DNA from: Bolinopsis microptera
Taxonomy: Eukaryota > Ctenophora > Tentaculata > Lobata > Bolinopsidae
Direction of reading: 5' to 3'
NCBI RefSeq assembly: GCF_026151205.1
Contig: NC_087072.1
Location: 14,672,169-14,732,168 of the forward strand
Length of the DNA stretch: 60,000 nt
Position numbers and translations under genes: made by a program. The notes under the pieces were generated by a model. The model saw only the letters and a list, made by a program, of their open reading frames with translations, made no database searches and was not told the DNA's origin. Below are positions 22,471 through 33,060 of the stretch, piece by piece. Position 1 is the first letter of the stretch. Each line of letters opens with the position of its first letter.

Positions 22471-23642
22471 GAAGGTACTAAAATTGAAGTATTGACTGCA
22501 GAAGATACAGCGGAATTTTGTGATACGACAGCGAAAAATGAACCTCTTGGGCCTTGGCGGTCAAACTCAAGCATGGCAATGTAATGGAAATCCAACCAGT
22601 CAACCCAGCTCATCTCTTTCTGATGGACAATCTGTCCCTGATCCCCTGCGAAGACCAACCTTCATTAGAGTAAATACTCAGTTGGACAAATAGCACTGGT
22701 ACATGAGTACATCTTACCACTCATAAACGAACTTACACAGTAAAAAAATCTTAGCCCTGCATGTGCAGTGTTTGTGACCATAGGGCTATCAAACCAAGCG
22801 ATTTTGATACTCACACTAGAGAGAAACCTCACAAGTGTGATCTGGGGTGGTTCACATATTGCGTAATCATTTTTTGGAACATTTTTACCCCTCCTCCGTT
22901 ATCAGTTTTACACATAACTACTGTGTCAAAATTACACTAGCGTAATCATTCGGAAACCCCCCCCCCCTCAGCTGATTACGTAATAACGACCCCATATTTG
23001 TAGCTTTTCTGTTGCAACTAAAAGTAATTTGGTGACTCACAAACGAAGTCACATCGGAGAAAAGCCTTACCCCGTAGTTTGTGTAACTAGTACTACAGGG
23101 CAAGCCAATCAAGCTCATTGAAGAGACATATGTTTACTCACACTGGTAAGAAACCTTACCCCTGTAGTAGTGTGACTTTGAAACTAACAGATCAGGCGAT
23201 TTGAAAAGATATATGTTGAATCATACTTGAGAAAAACCTTACCCTTCAGTAGCTTGTGTAACTATAGAGCTAGCCAATCGGACTATTTAAAGAAATATAT
23301 GTTGACTCATACTGGAGAGAATCCTGACAAGTGTGATATTTGTAACCACTCTGCTGCATTTAAAAGCAATCTGGTGATTCACAAACGAACTCACACTGGA
23401 TAGAAAGCGAACTCCTTCAGAATTAGAAACGAAACGTGTTTACTTATACTGGAGAAAATTACTACGACAACAATTCGAATGAAATCTCAGCTTTACCGAC
23501 AAGGTAGCCCGATCAGATTTGTGACCACATTGATGCGAAATGTAGTTTGCCCATATTAGAGAAAACCAAGGATGATTTAATTGAATATGTTAAAAATAGC
23601 CAGCAAATCCAGAACATCCCCGAAAATGATGAAAATCTCGTG
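22470..23642 (+). pseudogene. ZF0: decayed C2H2 zinc-finger gene
   Basis: Broken similarity to the downstream finger genes is clear in pieces. 22601-22670 matches the type II stretch encoding SSLS..QSVPDPL. Finger pieces follow at 22801, 23010-23060, 23100-23160, 23230-23320 and 23330-23400 (GENPDKCDICNHSA.. is readable). The C-terminal piece at about 23550-23642 still reads EKTKDDLIEYVKNSQ in one frame. Stops and frameshifts separate the pieces, and a 150-bp element interrupts a finger at 22844. This is the oldest visible member and preserves a tail ancestral to both subtypes. Confidence 0.75.
22844..22993. mobile_element. 150-bp MITE with GGGGTsGTT ends
   Basis: It interrupts a finger codon run of ZF0: the paralogues continue directly from GTGTGAT to ATTTGTAGC, whereas here 150 bp intervene. 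The ends are GGGGTGGTT and AACGACCCC, with matching subterminal CGTAATCA / TGATTACG and internal poly-C. Related sequence lies upstream of type II genes at about 25902-26060, 30335-30400, 35913-36077, 41646-41710 and 55306-55372. Confidence 0.7.
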
Positions 23643-24013
23643 TAAAATTTCAGTTAGTACACTGTAAGTTATTGATAATCGAAAGAATACTAACGAGCTT
23701 AATTTCTAATGGATTTTATTTTAACTGTTTAGCAGGCATTTCATCTACAAAATATTATTCCTGTACCTTATATTTTTCTTGTTTAAAAAATCAAATTTTG
23801 AAAGTCGTACAAATCTGTTGATATAATAACTTTATCAATTTTACCACCATTTGTTTCATCTGACTGTCTCTTGGGAAGATTAACATTTTTAAGCATAACA
23901 AATGCAGTTGTTTCATTCACTTACAGTTTAGACCAATTCAAATTGGTTTTGTGCAAGTTATGCCCCTTAACACCCAAGAGTATTTTAATCAATGTTATGT
24001 TTTATTTTTAGAA

Positions 24014-25076
24014 ATGGCAGAAGAAGAACCTAAAGAGTTGCGCAAGGATAATCTTAAAATAGAGATGATAGAGATCGAACAACCTGCTGCTAGCTCATCA
24101 TCTTGTGCATGTAAATTGGAGGATAGCTGCCCTGAATTTAGTAATGAGCCCTTCAAGACTGAACCTTCTACAAATGAAGATATGAAGGAAGTGCGTAATA
24201 TGAATTCCTGTAGCTTAGTCATGAAAACTGAACCTATGGACTGCAAACAATTTCAATGTGATCTTTGTCAAGAGTCAGTCGATCATTCCAGTTCACTCCG
24301 TTCTGACGGGGAATGTGTTCCTGATCCTCTGAAGACCAACCCTCATTTATGTAAACATTTAGCTGGACAAAGTTTACATCTTACCACTCATAAACCAACT
24401 TATAACAGAGAAAAACCTTATCCTTGTAGCTTGTGTGACTATAGAGCTAAAAAGTCAGACCATTTGAAGAAACATATGTTATCTCACACTGGTGAGAAAC
24501 CTTATCCCTGTAGTTTGTGTGACTTTAAAACTAGCAGATCAGACCATTTGAAGGTACATATGTTTGCTCACACTGGAGAGAAACCTCACAAGTGTGATAT
24601 TTGTAACTATTCTGCTGCAACTAAAAGTAAACTGGTGATTCACAAACGAACTCACACTGGAGAGAAACCTTTTCCCTGTAGTTTGTGTGACTTTAAAACT
24701 AGCAGATCAGACCATTTGAAGAGACATATGTTGACGCATGGAGAGAAACCTCACAAGTGTGTTATTTGTAAATATTCTGCTGCAAGTTAATCTGGTTATT
24801 CACAAACGAAAACACACTGGAGAGAAACTTTACCAATGCAGTAAATCCATCAGTTTAAAGACAAATATGTCGACTCATAGTCAAACTGAAATACATTTTA
24901 AATGTGATTTATGCGAATATTCAGCTGTAACGAAGAGTCTTCTTGTTGCTCACAAAAAGAACCACCCAGATTTGCGACCGTTTGGCTGTGAAATTTACTG
25001 TGGCTATAAAGGCATAACCAAAAGTGATTTAATTGAACATATTCGGGAGGTGCATGGTCTAGTAGACCTCAAATGA
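24014..25076 (+). pseudogene. ZF1: type I C2H2 zinc-finger gene with 5-nt frameshift
   Basis: The ATG at 24014 follows an acceptor-like TTTTTAG. The N-terminal region reads MAEEEPKELRKDN, then psi-K-x-E motifs (FKTEP, MKTEP). Four full fingers follow (CSLCDYRAKKSDHLKKHMLSH type alternating with CDICNYSA..). In the fifth finger five nucleotides present in the paralogues are missing near 24786, bringing a stop at 24788-24790. The second frame (to 25076) keeps the type I tail with FKCDLCEYSAVTKSLLVAH and CEIYCGYKGITKSDLIEH. A shortened four-finger protein could still be made, but the gene is probably degenerate. Confidence 0.8.
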
Positions 25077-25319
25077 ATTTTTAGATCCAAAAAATTATAT
25101 TTTACGTACAACTTTATGACTTTAAATAATTTAAATTATTAAAAGTACTGTCCATCATCTATAACATTAACTTCAAATGACATGGTATAAATGTACAGAT
25201 GAAAACTGATTTATAGTCAGTAGTCAGTATAGTTACCAAATAATTTAAATTATTAAAAGTACTGCCCGATCATCTGTAACCTGAAGTGAAAATCTCACAA
25301 GTCAGAAATTATATATCGG

Positions 25320-25505
25320 GGTTACCCTGTTTTAGCTGTGCTCTAGCTGTGCTCTAACCGTGCGTTAACCTTGCCTTAAGCGAGCATAATGGTTGCTTAT
25401 GGGCAGTTTGTGCGTTAGCCGTGCCTTAACATTGCCTCAACCGTGCCTTATGTAACCCTTGTGCCCTAACTGTGCCTTAACCGTGCGTAGCTACATTACC
25501 GAATT
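25320..25505. repeat. Degenerate GTGCCTTAACC minisatellite-like insert
   Basis: About ten imperfect copies of (C)CGTGCCTTAA lie between two copies of a flank containing GTACAGA.GAAAACTGATTTA (25194 and 25517). The flank duplication suggests local duplication or insertion between ZF1 and ZF2. Confidence 0.65.
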
Positions 25506-25901
25506 GCCGTAAAAATGTACAGACGAAAACTGATTTATACTTATAGTCAATAGTCAGTAGTCAGTATAGTTACTTCGGATGTCATGATCGTACTTGAAGT
25601 ACATTTTAGCTTTATAATTAAATTCAAAGTTTTTTTGTTTTGTCAATGTCTCACAAATTGTCTTTTCCCAGCGCCTGTATTTATTTATTGATCGTTTTCC
25701 AGTTTCCATATTTAACTTACTAATTTACTGCGTGTTTTATATATAGATAGACCTATAATCATTTCAAAATTCGAAATTCTGAATGTGATTAAGTAATATT
25801 TGAATGTCCCCTAATATAAAGTGCCTGGCTCATTACATAATTAGTTTCAGTCCAACACTGTTATTCATATTGAGCTTCGAGCATGTTGCTCAGGCAATGA
25901 G

Positions 25902-26060
25902 GGGTCTTTAATACATATTGCGTGATCACTTCAATGGCAAACTTTTAACCCCCCCCCCCCTTCTCTTATCAGTTTTACTCATAAGTAATATGTTAAAATT
26001 ACACGAGCATAATAATTTAGAAACCCCCTCCCTCCCCTCCCCTCAGTAATATGTGAACGA
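25902..26060. mobile_element. MITE relic upstream of ZF2
   Basis: It resembles the 150-bp element at 22844: GGGGTC followed by CATATTGCGTGATCACTT, poly-C, AGTTTTACTCATAAGT and a second C-rich block. The right end is decayed. Confidence 0.55.
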
Positions 26061-26347
26061 CTTTATTAATATTATCATTTTATTAAAAGTGATTTAATTG
26101 AACAAACTTCCTGATATAATAAATCTTGGAATTTTACCGTGATATTTCTCATTTTACTGTCCTTGGGAAATTTAAGATTTATAAGTCTTATATACAGTCT
26201 TATATATAAGTCTTAAATAAGTCTTATACACAGATGTTAAATTTTGCTTTCGCGTGCCGTTGACACAAATTCAAATTGGCTTTGTGTAATTTATGTCCCT
26301 TAAACTCGAAAATATTTTTAAATCAATTTTATATTTAATTTTCAGAA

Positions 26348-27568
26348 ATGGCGAAACAAGAACCTACAGAGTTGACCAGGGATAATCTAAAAACAGAGAT
26401 GATAAAGATCGAGCAACCTGCTGTTAGCTCATCATCTTGTGCATGTAAATTGGAGAATGGCTGCACTGAATTTAGTAATGCTCCCTTTAAGACTGAACCT
26501 ACCGAAAATGAAGATATAAAGGAATTGGGTAATATGAATTACTGTACGTCAGTCATAAAAACTGAACCTATGGACTGTAAAGAATTTCAGAAGAAGCATA
26601 TGTCAACTCACACCGGAGAGAAATCTGACACTGGCAGTTTGCGTGAATTTAGGGCTAGCCAATCAAGCCAATTAAAGAAAGATATGTTGACTCATACTTT
26701 AGAGAACCCTTATCCCTGCAGTTTGTGTGACTATAAAGCCAGCCAATCAAGCGATTTGAAGATACATATGTTGACTCACACTAGATATAGAGAGAAACCT
26801 TATCCCTGCAGTTTGTGTGACTATAAAGCCAGCCAATCAAGCGATTTGAAGATACATATGTTGACACACACTGGAGAGAAACCTTATCCATGTAGTTTGT
26901 GTGACTATAGGGCTTCTCAGTCAAGCTTATTGAATAGACATATGTTGACGCACACTGGAGAGAAACCTTACCCCTGCAGTTTGTGTGACTATAGGGCCAA
27001 CAGATCAGGTCTTTTGAAGTCACATATGTTTACTCACACTGGTGAGAAACCGCACAAGTGTGATATTTGTAACTACTCTGCTGCAAGAAAAAGTTATCTG
27101 GTGATTCACAAACGAACTCACACTGGCGAGGAACCTTACCCATGTAACTTGTGTGACTATAGAGCTAGCCAATCAAGCCAATTTAAGAAACATATGTTGA
27201 CTCATACTGGAGAAAAACCTTATAAATGTGATTTTTGTTCTTACTCTGCTGCAAGTAAAAGTAAACTGGTGATTCACAAACGAACTCACACTGGAGAGAA
27301 ACCTTACCCCTGTAGTTTGTGTGACTATTGGGCTAGACAACAAAGCCAATTAAAGAAACATATGATGACTCATACTGGAGAGAAACCTTATAAATGTGAT
27401 ATTTGTTCCTACTCTGCAAGACAAAATTCCCACCTCACTGAACACAAACGAACTCACACTGGTGAGAAACCTTATCCCTGCAGTTTGTGTGACTATAGGG
27501 CCAAAAAATCAAGCGATTTGAACAGACATATGCTGATTCATACTAGATATAAACCCTTTAGAATTTGA
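26348..27568 (+). CDS. ZF2: type II C2H2 zinc-finger protein, 10 fingers
   Basis: A predicted nuclear DNA-binding protein of 406 aa. The ATG follows a TTTTCAG acceptor, so a 5' non-coding exon is likely. The N-terminal region has LKTEMIKIEQP, FKTEP and IKTEP motifs (psi-K-x-E, SUMO type). Ten CX2CX12HX3H fingers with TGEKP linkers follow, mixing CSLCDYRA and CDICNYSA types; between fingers 1 and 2 the linker is lengthened to TRYREKP. It ends HTRYKPFRI. Helix positions -1, 3 and 6 vary between fingers (Q/R/T, D/L/H/N, I/S/K). No KRAB, SCAN or BTB domain is seen. The target is unknown. Confidence 0.92.
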   Translation: MAKQEPTELTRDNLKTEMIKIEQPAVSSSSCACKLENGCTEFSNAPFKTEPTENEDIKELGNMNYCTSVIKTEPMDCKEFQKKHMSTHTGEKSDTGSLREFRASQSSQLKKDMLTHTLENPYPCSLCDYKASQSSDLKIHMLTHTRYREKPYPCSLCDYKASQSSDLKIHMLTHTGEKPYPCSLCDYRASQSSLLNRHMLTHTGEKPYPCSLCDYRANRSGLLKSHMFTHTGEKPHKCDICNYSAARKSYLVIHKRTHTGEEPYPCNLCDYRASQSSQFKKHMLTHTGEKPYKCDFCSYSAASKSKLVIHKRTHTGEKPYPCSLCDYWARQQSQLKKHMMTHTGEKPYKCDICSYSARQNSHLTEHKRTHTGEKPYPCSLCDYRAKKSSDLNRHMLIHTRYKPFRI

Positions 27569-27615
27569 ATGAGAACGGTCAATTAAATTTTGTTCCCACG
27601 TCTTGTCTTACCCTG

Positions 27616-27930
27616 CAGTTCCACGGCTCAGTTTTGCAACCAGATTTGCTCACATTTTTTCTTACATTTTTCTGACCGGAAATGAAATTCAAAAATATTT
27701 CTCCGCATTTCATTATAATGCGCCCACGTGCGCGCGCAAATCTGCGTTCAAAACCAACCGTGGGAACGTACATTGTAAACAAAACTGCCTTCGCGGAGTT
27801 TTGCCTTTCAAAACTCTTTTCTCGGAGTTTTGTGTCAAATCTGGTCGCAAAACTGAGCAGTGGAAATGGGCTGTAACAGCCCAGTTCCACGGCTCAGTTT
27901 TGCGACCAGATTTGACACAAAACTGCAGAA
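27616..27930. mobile_element. MITE with CAGTTCCACGGCTCAG ends, 3' of ZF2
   Basis: The ends CAGTTCCACGGCTCAGTTTTG (read inverted near 27840-27873) and internal AAACTCC/GGAGTTTTG motifs define a 258-bp copy, followed by a partial end copy at 27882-27930. Paralogous 3' regions (for example at 58150) run through the site without it. Related copies form an inverted pair at 31616-32278. Confidence 0.7.
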
Positions 27931-28036
27931 CAATATCACGATTACGATTCCAATGAACTCCAAGCTTTACCGAAAAGTGGTCATCTTGCTCACCACAGCC
28001 TCACACGGTAGCCCGATCAAATTTGTGACCTTATTG

Positions 28037-28098
28037 TTGTGAACTTTATTGTGACTATATAAGAGAAAACCAAGAGTGGTTTGATTTTATTGAATATG
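28037..28098 (+). pseudogene. Fossil terminal finger in the 3' region of ZF2
   Basis: The sequence from TGTGAACTTTATTGTGACTA to GATTTTATTGAATATG aligns with the final finger of type I genes (CEIYCGY..TKSDLIEH codons) but lies past the type II stop and is out of frame. Equivalent fossils follow ZF4, ZF7, ZF9, ZF10 and ZF12. Confidence 0.7.
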
Positions 28099-28099
28099 A

Positions 28100-28439
28100 A
28101 CTATGTAGGGAAAGTTGAGAGCAAAATGTGAAATATCTGCTAGTTAGCAATATTGATAGCAGCAATTTGGTCTAAAATATTTTATTCTCGTATGTTATCT
28201 TTTTCTTAAGTTTATTTTTAATCGAATTCTGAAAGTCATACAAATATCTTGATATAATAAATTTATCAATTTTGCCATTTGTTTCATCTAGCTGTTTCTT
28301 GTGAAATTAAAGATTAGTAAGCATATTACAAATGTAGTTGTTGCTTTCACTTGCAGTTTAGAAAATTTAAATTGGCTTTGTGCAAGTTATGACACTTAAA
28401 ACCCAAGATTATTTTTTATCGACATTATTTTTCTCAGAA
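28100..28439 (+). repeat. Conserved 5' flanking block of type I genes
   Basis: About 330 bp ending TTTTTCTCAG|AAATGGC are shared almost unchanged upstream of ZF3, ZF5 (32500-32831), ZF8 (39230-39563), ZF10 (47260-47583) and ZF11 (53090-53397), and begin again at 59879. A TTTCACTTGCAG and a TTCTCAG acceptor lie inside, so the block probably holds the 3' end of an intron. The initiator exon is not recognised. Confidence 0.6.
28256..28261 (+). terminator. Possible poly(A) signal of type II genes
   Basis: An AATAAA in GATATAATAAATTT, about 690 nt after the ZF2 stop, is kept at the same place after several type II genes. It also lies in the upstream block of the next type I gene, so its use is uncertain. 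Confidence 0.3.
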
Positions 28440-29846
28440 ATGGCGGAACAAGAACCTGAACAGTTGAACAGGGACAATCCTAAAACATAAATGAAAGAGA
28501 TCGAACAACCTGATGCTAGCTCATCATCTTGTGCATGTAAATTGGAGGATGGCTGCCCTGAATTTAGTAATGAGCCCTTCAAGACTGAACCTTCTACAGA
28601 TAAAGATATAAAGGAAGTGGGTAATATGAATCCCTATAGCTTAGTCATAAAAACTGAACCTATGGACTGCAAACAATTTCAATGTGATCTTTGTCAAGAG
28701 TCAGTCGATCATTCCAGTTCACTCCGTTCTGACGGGGAATGTGTCCCTGATCCTCTGAAGACCAACCCTCATATATGTAAACATTTAGCTGGACAAAGTT
28801 TACATCTTACCACTCATAAACCAACTCATAATAGAGAAAAATCTTATCCTTGTAGCTTGTGTGACTTTAAAACTAGCAGATCAGACGTTTTGAATAGACA
28901 TATGTTGACGCACACTCGAGAGAAACCTCAAAAGTGTGATATTTGTTACTACTCTGCTGCAACTAAAAGTTATCTGGTGATTCACAAACGAACTCACACT
29001 GGAGAGAAACCTTACCCCTGTAGTTTGTGTGACTATAGAGCTATACAGTCGAACCATTTGAAGAAACATATGTTAACTCACACTGGAGAGAAACCTCACA
29101 AGTGTGATATTTGTTACTACTCTGCTGCAACTAAAAGTAATCTGATGAGTCACAAACGAACACACATTGGAGAGAAGCCATATAAATGCAATATTTGTGA
29201 CTATAGAGCTAAAAGATCAAGCGATTTGAAGGTACATATGTTTGCTCATACTGGAGAAAATCCTCACAAGTGTGACATCTGTAGCTATTCTGCTGAAAGT
29301 AAAAGTAAACTATTGATTCACAAACGAACACACACTGGAGAAAAACCTTACCCCTGTAGTTTGTGTGACTATAGGGCTACTCAATCAAGCTTATTGAAGA
29401 GACATATGTTGATTCACACTGGAGAAAAACCTTACCCCTGTAGTTTGTGTGACTATAGGGCTACTCAATCAAGCTTATTGAAGAAACATATGTTTACTCA
29501 CACTGGAAAAAAACCTCACAAGTGTGATATCTGTAGCTACCCAGCTGCAACTAAAAGTATCCTGGTGACTCACAAACGAAAACACGATGGAGAGAAACTT
29601 TACCAATGCAGTAAATCCACCAGTTTAAAGACAAATATGTCGACTCATAGTCAAACTGAAATACATTTCAAATGTGAATTATGCGAATTTTCAGCGGAAA
29701 CGGAAAGTCTTCTTGTTGCTCACAAAAAGAACCACCCAGATTTGCGACCGTTTGGCTGTGAAATTTACTGTGGCTATAGAGGCAAAACAAAAAGTGATTT
29801 AATTGACCATATTTGGGAGGTGCATGGTCGACTAGACCTCAAATGA
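28440..29846 (+). CDS. ZF3: type I C2H2 zinc-finger protein with early stop near the start
   Basis: The ATG used by the paralogues (28440) is followed by 16 codons and then TAA at 28488-28490, where others have GAG. An ATG follows at once at 28491 and opens 451 codons without a stop, so the protein may start there. The frame has FKTEP and IKTEP motifs, a degenerate HICK...H finger, nine canonical fingers, a cysteine-poor remnant (YQCSKSTSLK), and the type I tail: CELCEFSAETESLLVAH and an unusual CX3C finger CEIYCGYRGKTKSDLIDH, ending VHGRLDLK. Alternatively a pseudogene only recently lost. Confidence 0.8.
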
Positions 29847-30237
29847 ATTGTTATCTAAAAAATTATATTTTACGTACAACTTTATGATTTTACATAATTT
29901 AAATTGTTGAAAGTGCTGCGCGATCATCTATAACATTAGTTTGGAATGACAAGGTATAACTATAAAGATGAAAATTGATCTATACTCAGTATATCATTAA
30001 ATCGGATGTCATGATCGTACTTGAAGCACATTTTAGCTTTACAATTAAATCGAATGTTTCTTGTTTTATCAATATCTTCACAAATTGTCTTGTTCTTTTC
30101 CCAGTTGCTGTATTTGTTGATCGTTTCCAAGCTCCTATTATATTTTACTCACAAATGCACTGTGTGTTTACTATTATATAGCCTATAATAATTTTAAAAC
30201 TCCTTATTTTTAAGGTGACTAAGTAATATTTGAACTA

Positions 30238-30243
30238 AATAAA
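30238..30243 (+). terminator. Poly(A) signal after ZF3
   Basis: AATAAA lies about 390 nt after the stop. The same hexamer is kept at the matching position after ZF8 (41535-41540) and ZF11 (55202-55207). Confidence 0.45.
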
Positions 30244-30446
30244 GTGCCGGGCTAATAACATGATCAGTCCAACACTGTTATTGAGCTTCGACCATGTTGC
30301 TCGAGCAATTATATGTTGCTCAGGCAATTATTAGGGGTGGTTGGCATATTGTTTAATCACTTTTCAACTTTCAACCCCCCCCCCTCCTTCCGTCATTAGT
30401 TTTACTACTTTGCTATTATAGTTAAAATTACACTTTTATTTCAGAT

Positions 30447-31568
30447 ATGGCGGAACAAAAACCTAAAGAGTTGCGCAAGGATAATCATAAAACAGAGATT
30501 ATTAAGATCGAGCAACCTGCTACTAGTTTATCATCTAGTGCATGTAAATTGGAGGATGGCTGCCCTGAATTTAGTAATGTTCTTTTCAAGACTGAACCAA
30601 CTACAAATGAAGATATGAAGGAAATGGGTTATATGAATTACTGCAGGTCAGTCATAAAAACTGAACCTGTAGACTGTAAAGAATTTCAATGTGATCTCTG
30701 TCAAGATTCAGTCGATCAACCTAACTCATCTCTTTCTAATGTACAATCTGTCCCTGATCCTCTGAAGACCAACCCTCATAGCAATGTGGTTATCTCTCAA
30801 TCTATCGGAAATACTAATCTTTCTGGGTCTGGACTCAACTTAAAGAAGCGTATGTCAAATCACACCGGAGAGAAATCTGAAACTGACAGTTTGCGTGAAT
30901 ATAGGGCTAACAAATCAAGCCAATTAAAGAAAGATATATTGACTCATACGGGAGAAAAACTTTATAAATGCGATATTTGTACCTACTCTGCAAGACAAAA
31001 TGCCCATCTTACTGCTCATAAACGGACTCATACTGGAGAGAAACCTTATCCCTGCAGTTTGTGTGACTACAGGGCTAAAACATCAGGTGTTGTGAAGAGA
31101 CATATGTTTACACACACTGGAGAGAAACCTCACATGCACAAGTGTGATATTTGTAACTACTCGGCTGTATGTAAAAGTTCTCTGTTGATTCACAAACGAA
31201 CACATACTGGAGAGAAACCTCACAAGTGTGATATTTGTAACTACTCTGCTGCAACTAAAAGTACTCTGGTGCTTCACAAACGAACTCACACTGGAGAAAA
31301 ACCTTACCCCTGTAGTTTGTGTGACTATAGGGCTAGACAAAAAAGATATTTGAAGGTACATATGTTTACTCACACTGGAGAGAAACCTTATAAATGTGAT
31401 ATTTGTTCCTACTCTGCAAGACAAAATTCCCACCTCACTGAACACAAACGAACTCACACTGGTGAGAAACCTTATCCCTGCAGTTTGTGTGACTATAGGG
31501 CCAAAAAATCAAGAGATTTGAACAGACATATGCTGACTCATACTAGATATAAACCCTTTAGAATTTGA
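30447..31568 (+). CDS. ZF4: type II C2H2 zinc-finger protein, 7 fingers
   Basis: 373 aa from an ATG just after TTTATTTCAG. The N-terminal region has FKTEP and IKTEP psi-K-x-E motifs and a broken first finger (SDTGSLREYRA type, here SETDSLREYRA) that has lost its cysteines. Seven good fingers follow, alternating CDICTYSARQNAHLTAH and CSLCDYRA types. One linker is changed by three residues (GEKPHMHKC). It ends HTRYKPFRI. It pairs with ZF3 in the recurrent type I-type II unit. Expected role: sequence-specific DNA binding in the nucleus. Confidence 0.92.
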   Translation: MAEQKPKELRKDNHKTEIIKIEQPATSLSSSACKLEDGCPEFSNVLFKTEPTTNEDMKEMGYMNYCRSVIKTEPVDCKEFQCDLCQDSVDQPNSSLSNVQSVPDPLKTNPHSNVVISQSIGNTNLSGSGLNLKKRMSNHTGEKSETDSLREYRANKSSQLKKDILTHTGEKLYKCDICTYSARQNAHLTAHKRTHTGEKPYPCSLCDYRAKTSGVVKRHMFTHTGEKPHMHKCDICNYSAVCKSSLLIHKRTHTGEKPHKCDICNYSAATKSTLVLHKRTHTGEKPYPCSLCDYRARQKRYLKVHMFTHTGEKPYKCDICSYSARQNSHLTEHKRTHTGEKPYPCSLCDYRAKKSRDLNRHMLTHTRYKPFRI

Positions 31569-31615
31569 ATTAGAACGGTCAATTAAATTTTGTTCCCACG
31601 TCTTGTATTACCCTG

Positions 31616-32278
31616 CAGTTCCACGGCTCAGTTTTGCAACCAGATTTGCTCACATTTTTTCTCACATTTTTGCGACCGGAAACTAAATTCAAAAATATTT
31701 CTCTGCATGGAGAAATATTTTTGATATGACCCAAAACTCTGTGAAAGCAGTTTAACCTGGGCGCTCGCGTGGGAAATTTCATTATAATGCACCCACGTGC
31801 GCGCGCAAATCTGCGTGCAAATACCAACTGTGGGAACGTACATTGTAAACAAAACTGCCTTCGCGGAGTCTTGCCTTTCAAAACTCTTTTCTCGGAGTTT
31901 TGTGTCAAATCTGGTCACAAAACTGAGCAGTGTAAATGGGCTGTTACAGTCCAGTTCCACGACTCAGTTTTGCGACCAGATTTGACACAAGACTCCGCGA
32001 AAAGAGTTTTGAAAGGCAAAACTCCGCGAAGGCAGTTTTGTTTACAATGTAGGTTCCCATGCAGGTTGGTATTTGCACGCAGATTTGCGCGCGCACGTGG
32101 GTGCATTATAATGAAATTTCCCACGCGAGCGCCCAGGTTAAAACTGCTTTCACGGAGTTTTGGGTCATTTCAAAAATATTTCTCCGTGCGGAGAAATATT
32201 TTTGAATTTCATTTCCGGTCGCAAAAATGTGAGAAAAAATGTGAGCAAATCTGGTTGCAAAACTGAGCCGTGGAACTG
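31616..32278. mobile_element. Inverted pair of CAGTTCCACGGCTCAG elements
   Basis: Two copies of about 330 bp (31616-31945 and 31952-32278) face each other, giving a 660-bp palindrome in the 3' region of ZF4. Each holds repeated AAACTCCGCG / GGAGTTTTG and AAAATATTTCTCC motifs and a CGCGCGCACGTGGGTGCA block. A third partial end starts at 32292. Several apparent reading frames here are simply products of the palindrome. Confidence 0.75.
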
Positions 32279-32831
32279 CAGAGTAACAGCCCAGTTCCAC
32301 GGCTCAGTTTTGCGACCAGATTTGACACAAAACTGCAGAACAATATCACGATTACGATTCCAATGAACTCAAAGCTTTACCGAAAAGTGGTCATCTTGCT
32401 CACCACAGCCTCACACGGTAGCCCGATCAGATTTGTGACCATTTTGTTGTGAACTTTATTGTGACTATATAAGAGAAAACCAAGAGTGGTTTGATTTGAT
32501 TGAATATGAACTATGTAGGGAAAGTTGAGAGCAAAATGTGAAATATCTGCTAGTTAGCAATATTGATAGCAGCAATTTGGTCTGAAATATTTTATTCTCG
32601 TAAGTTATCTTTTTCTTAAGTTTATTTTTAATCGAATTCTGAAAGTCATACAAATATCTTGATATAATAAATTTATCAATTTTGCCATTTGTTTCATCTA
32701 GCTGTTTCTCTAGCATATTACAAATGTAGTTGTTGCTTTCACTTGCAGTTTAGAAAATTTAAATTGGCTTTGTGCAAGTTATGTCACTTAAAACCCAAGA
32801 TTATTTTTTATTGACATTATTTTTCTCAGAA

Positions 32832-33060
32832 ATGGCGGAACAAGAACCTGAAGAGTTGAAAAGGGACAATCCTAAAACAGAAATGAAAGAGATCGAACAA
32901 CCTGATGCTAGCTCATCATCTTGTGCATGTAAATTGGAGGATGGCTGCCCTGAATTTAGTAATGAGCCCTTCAAGACTGAACCTTCTACAAATGAAGATA
33001 TGAAGGAAATGGGTAATATGAATTCCTGTAGGTTAATCATAAAAACTGAACCTGTAGACT
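32832..33060 (+). pseudogene. ZF5: type I zinc-finger gene, N-terminal remnant only
   Basis: It starts MAEQEPEELKRDNPKTEM and keeps FKTEP and IKTEP, then leaves the family sequence directly after VDC at about 33060 and stops at 33087-33089. No fingers remain. Family sequence resumes only at about 33893, in the 3' flank (TTCCCAGTTGCTGTATTTAT). Confidence 0.85.

Noticed and set aside
23951-24013. Upstream in-frame start giving MQVMPLNTQEYF before ZF1 (and similar before ZF5 and ZF10)
   Set aside because: An acceptor-like pyrimidine tract and AG directly precede AAATGGC in every copy, and the upstream peptide is not kept open in all paralogues.
31769-32300. Frames of 60-165 codons on both strands
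   Set aside because: They arise from the inverted MITE pair; the same peptide appears on both strands because of the palindrome.
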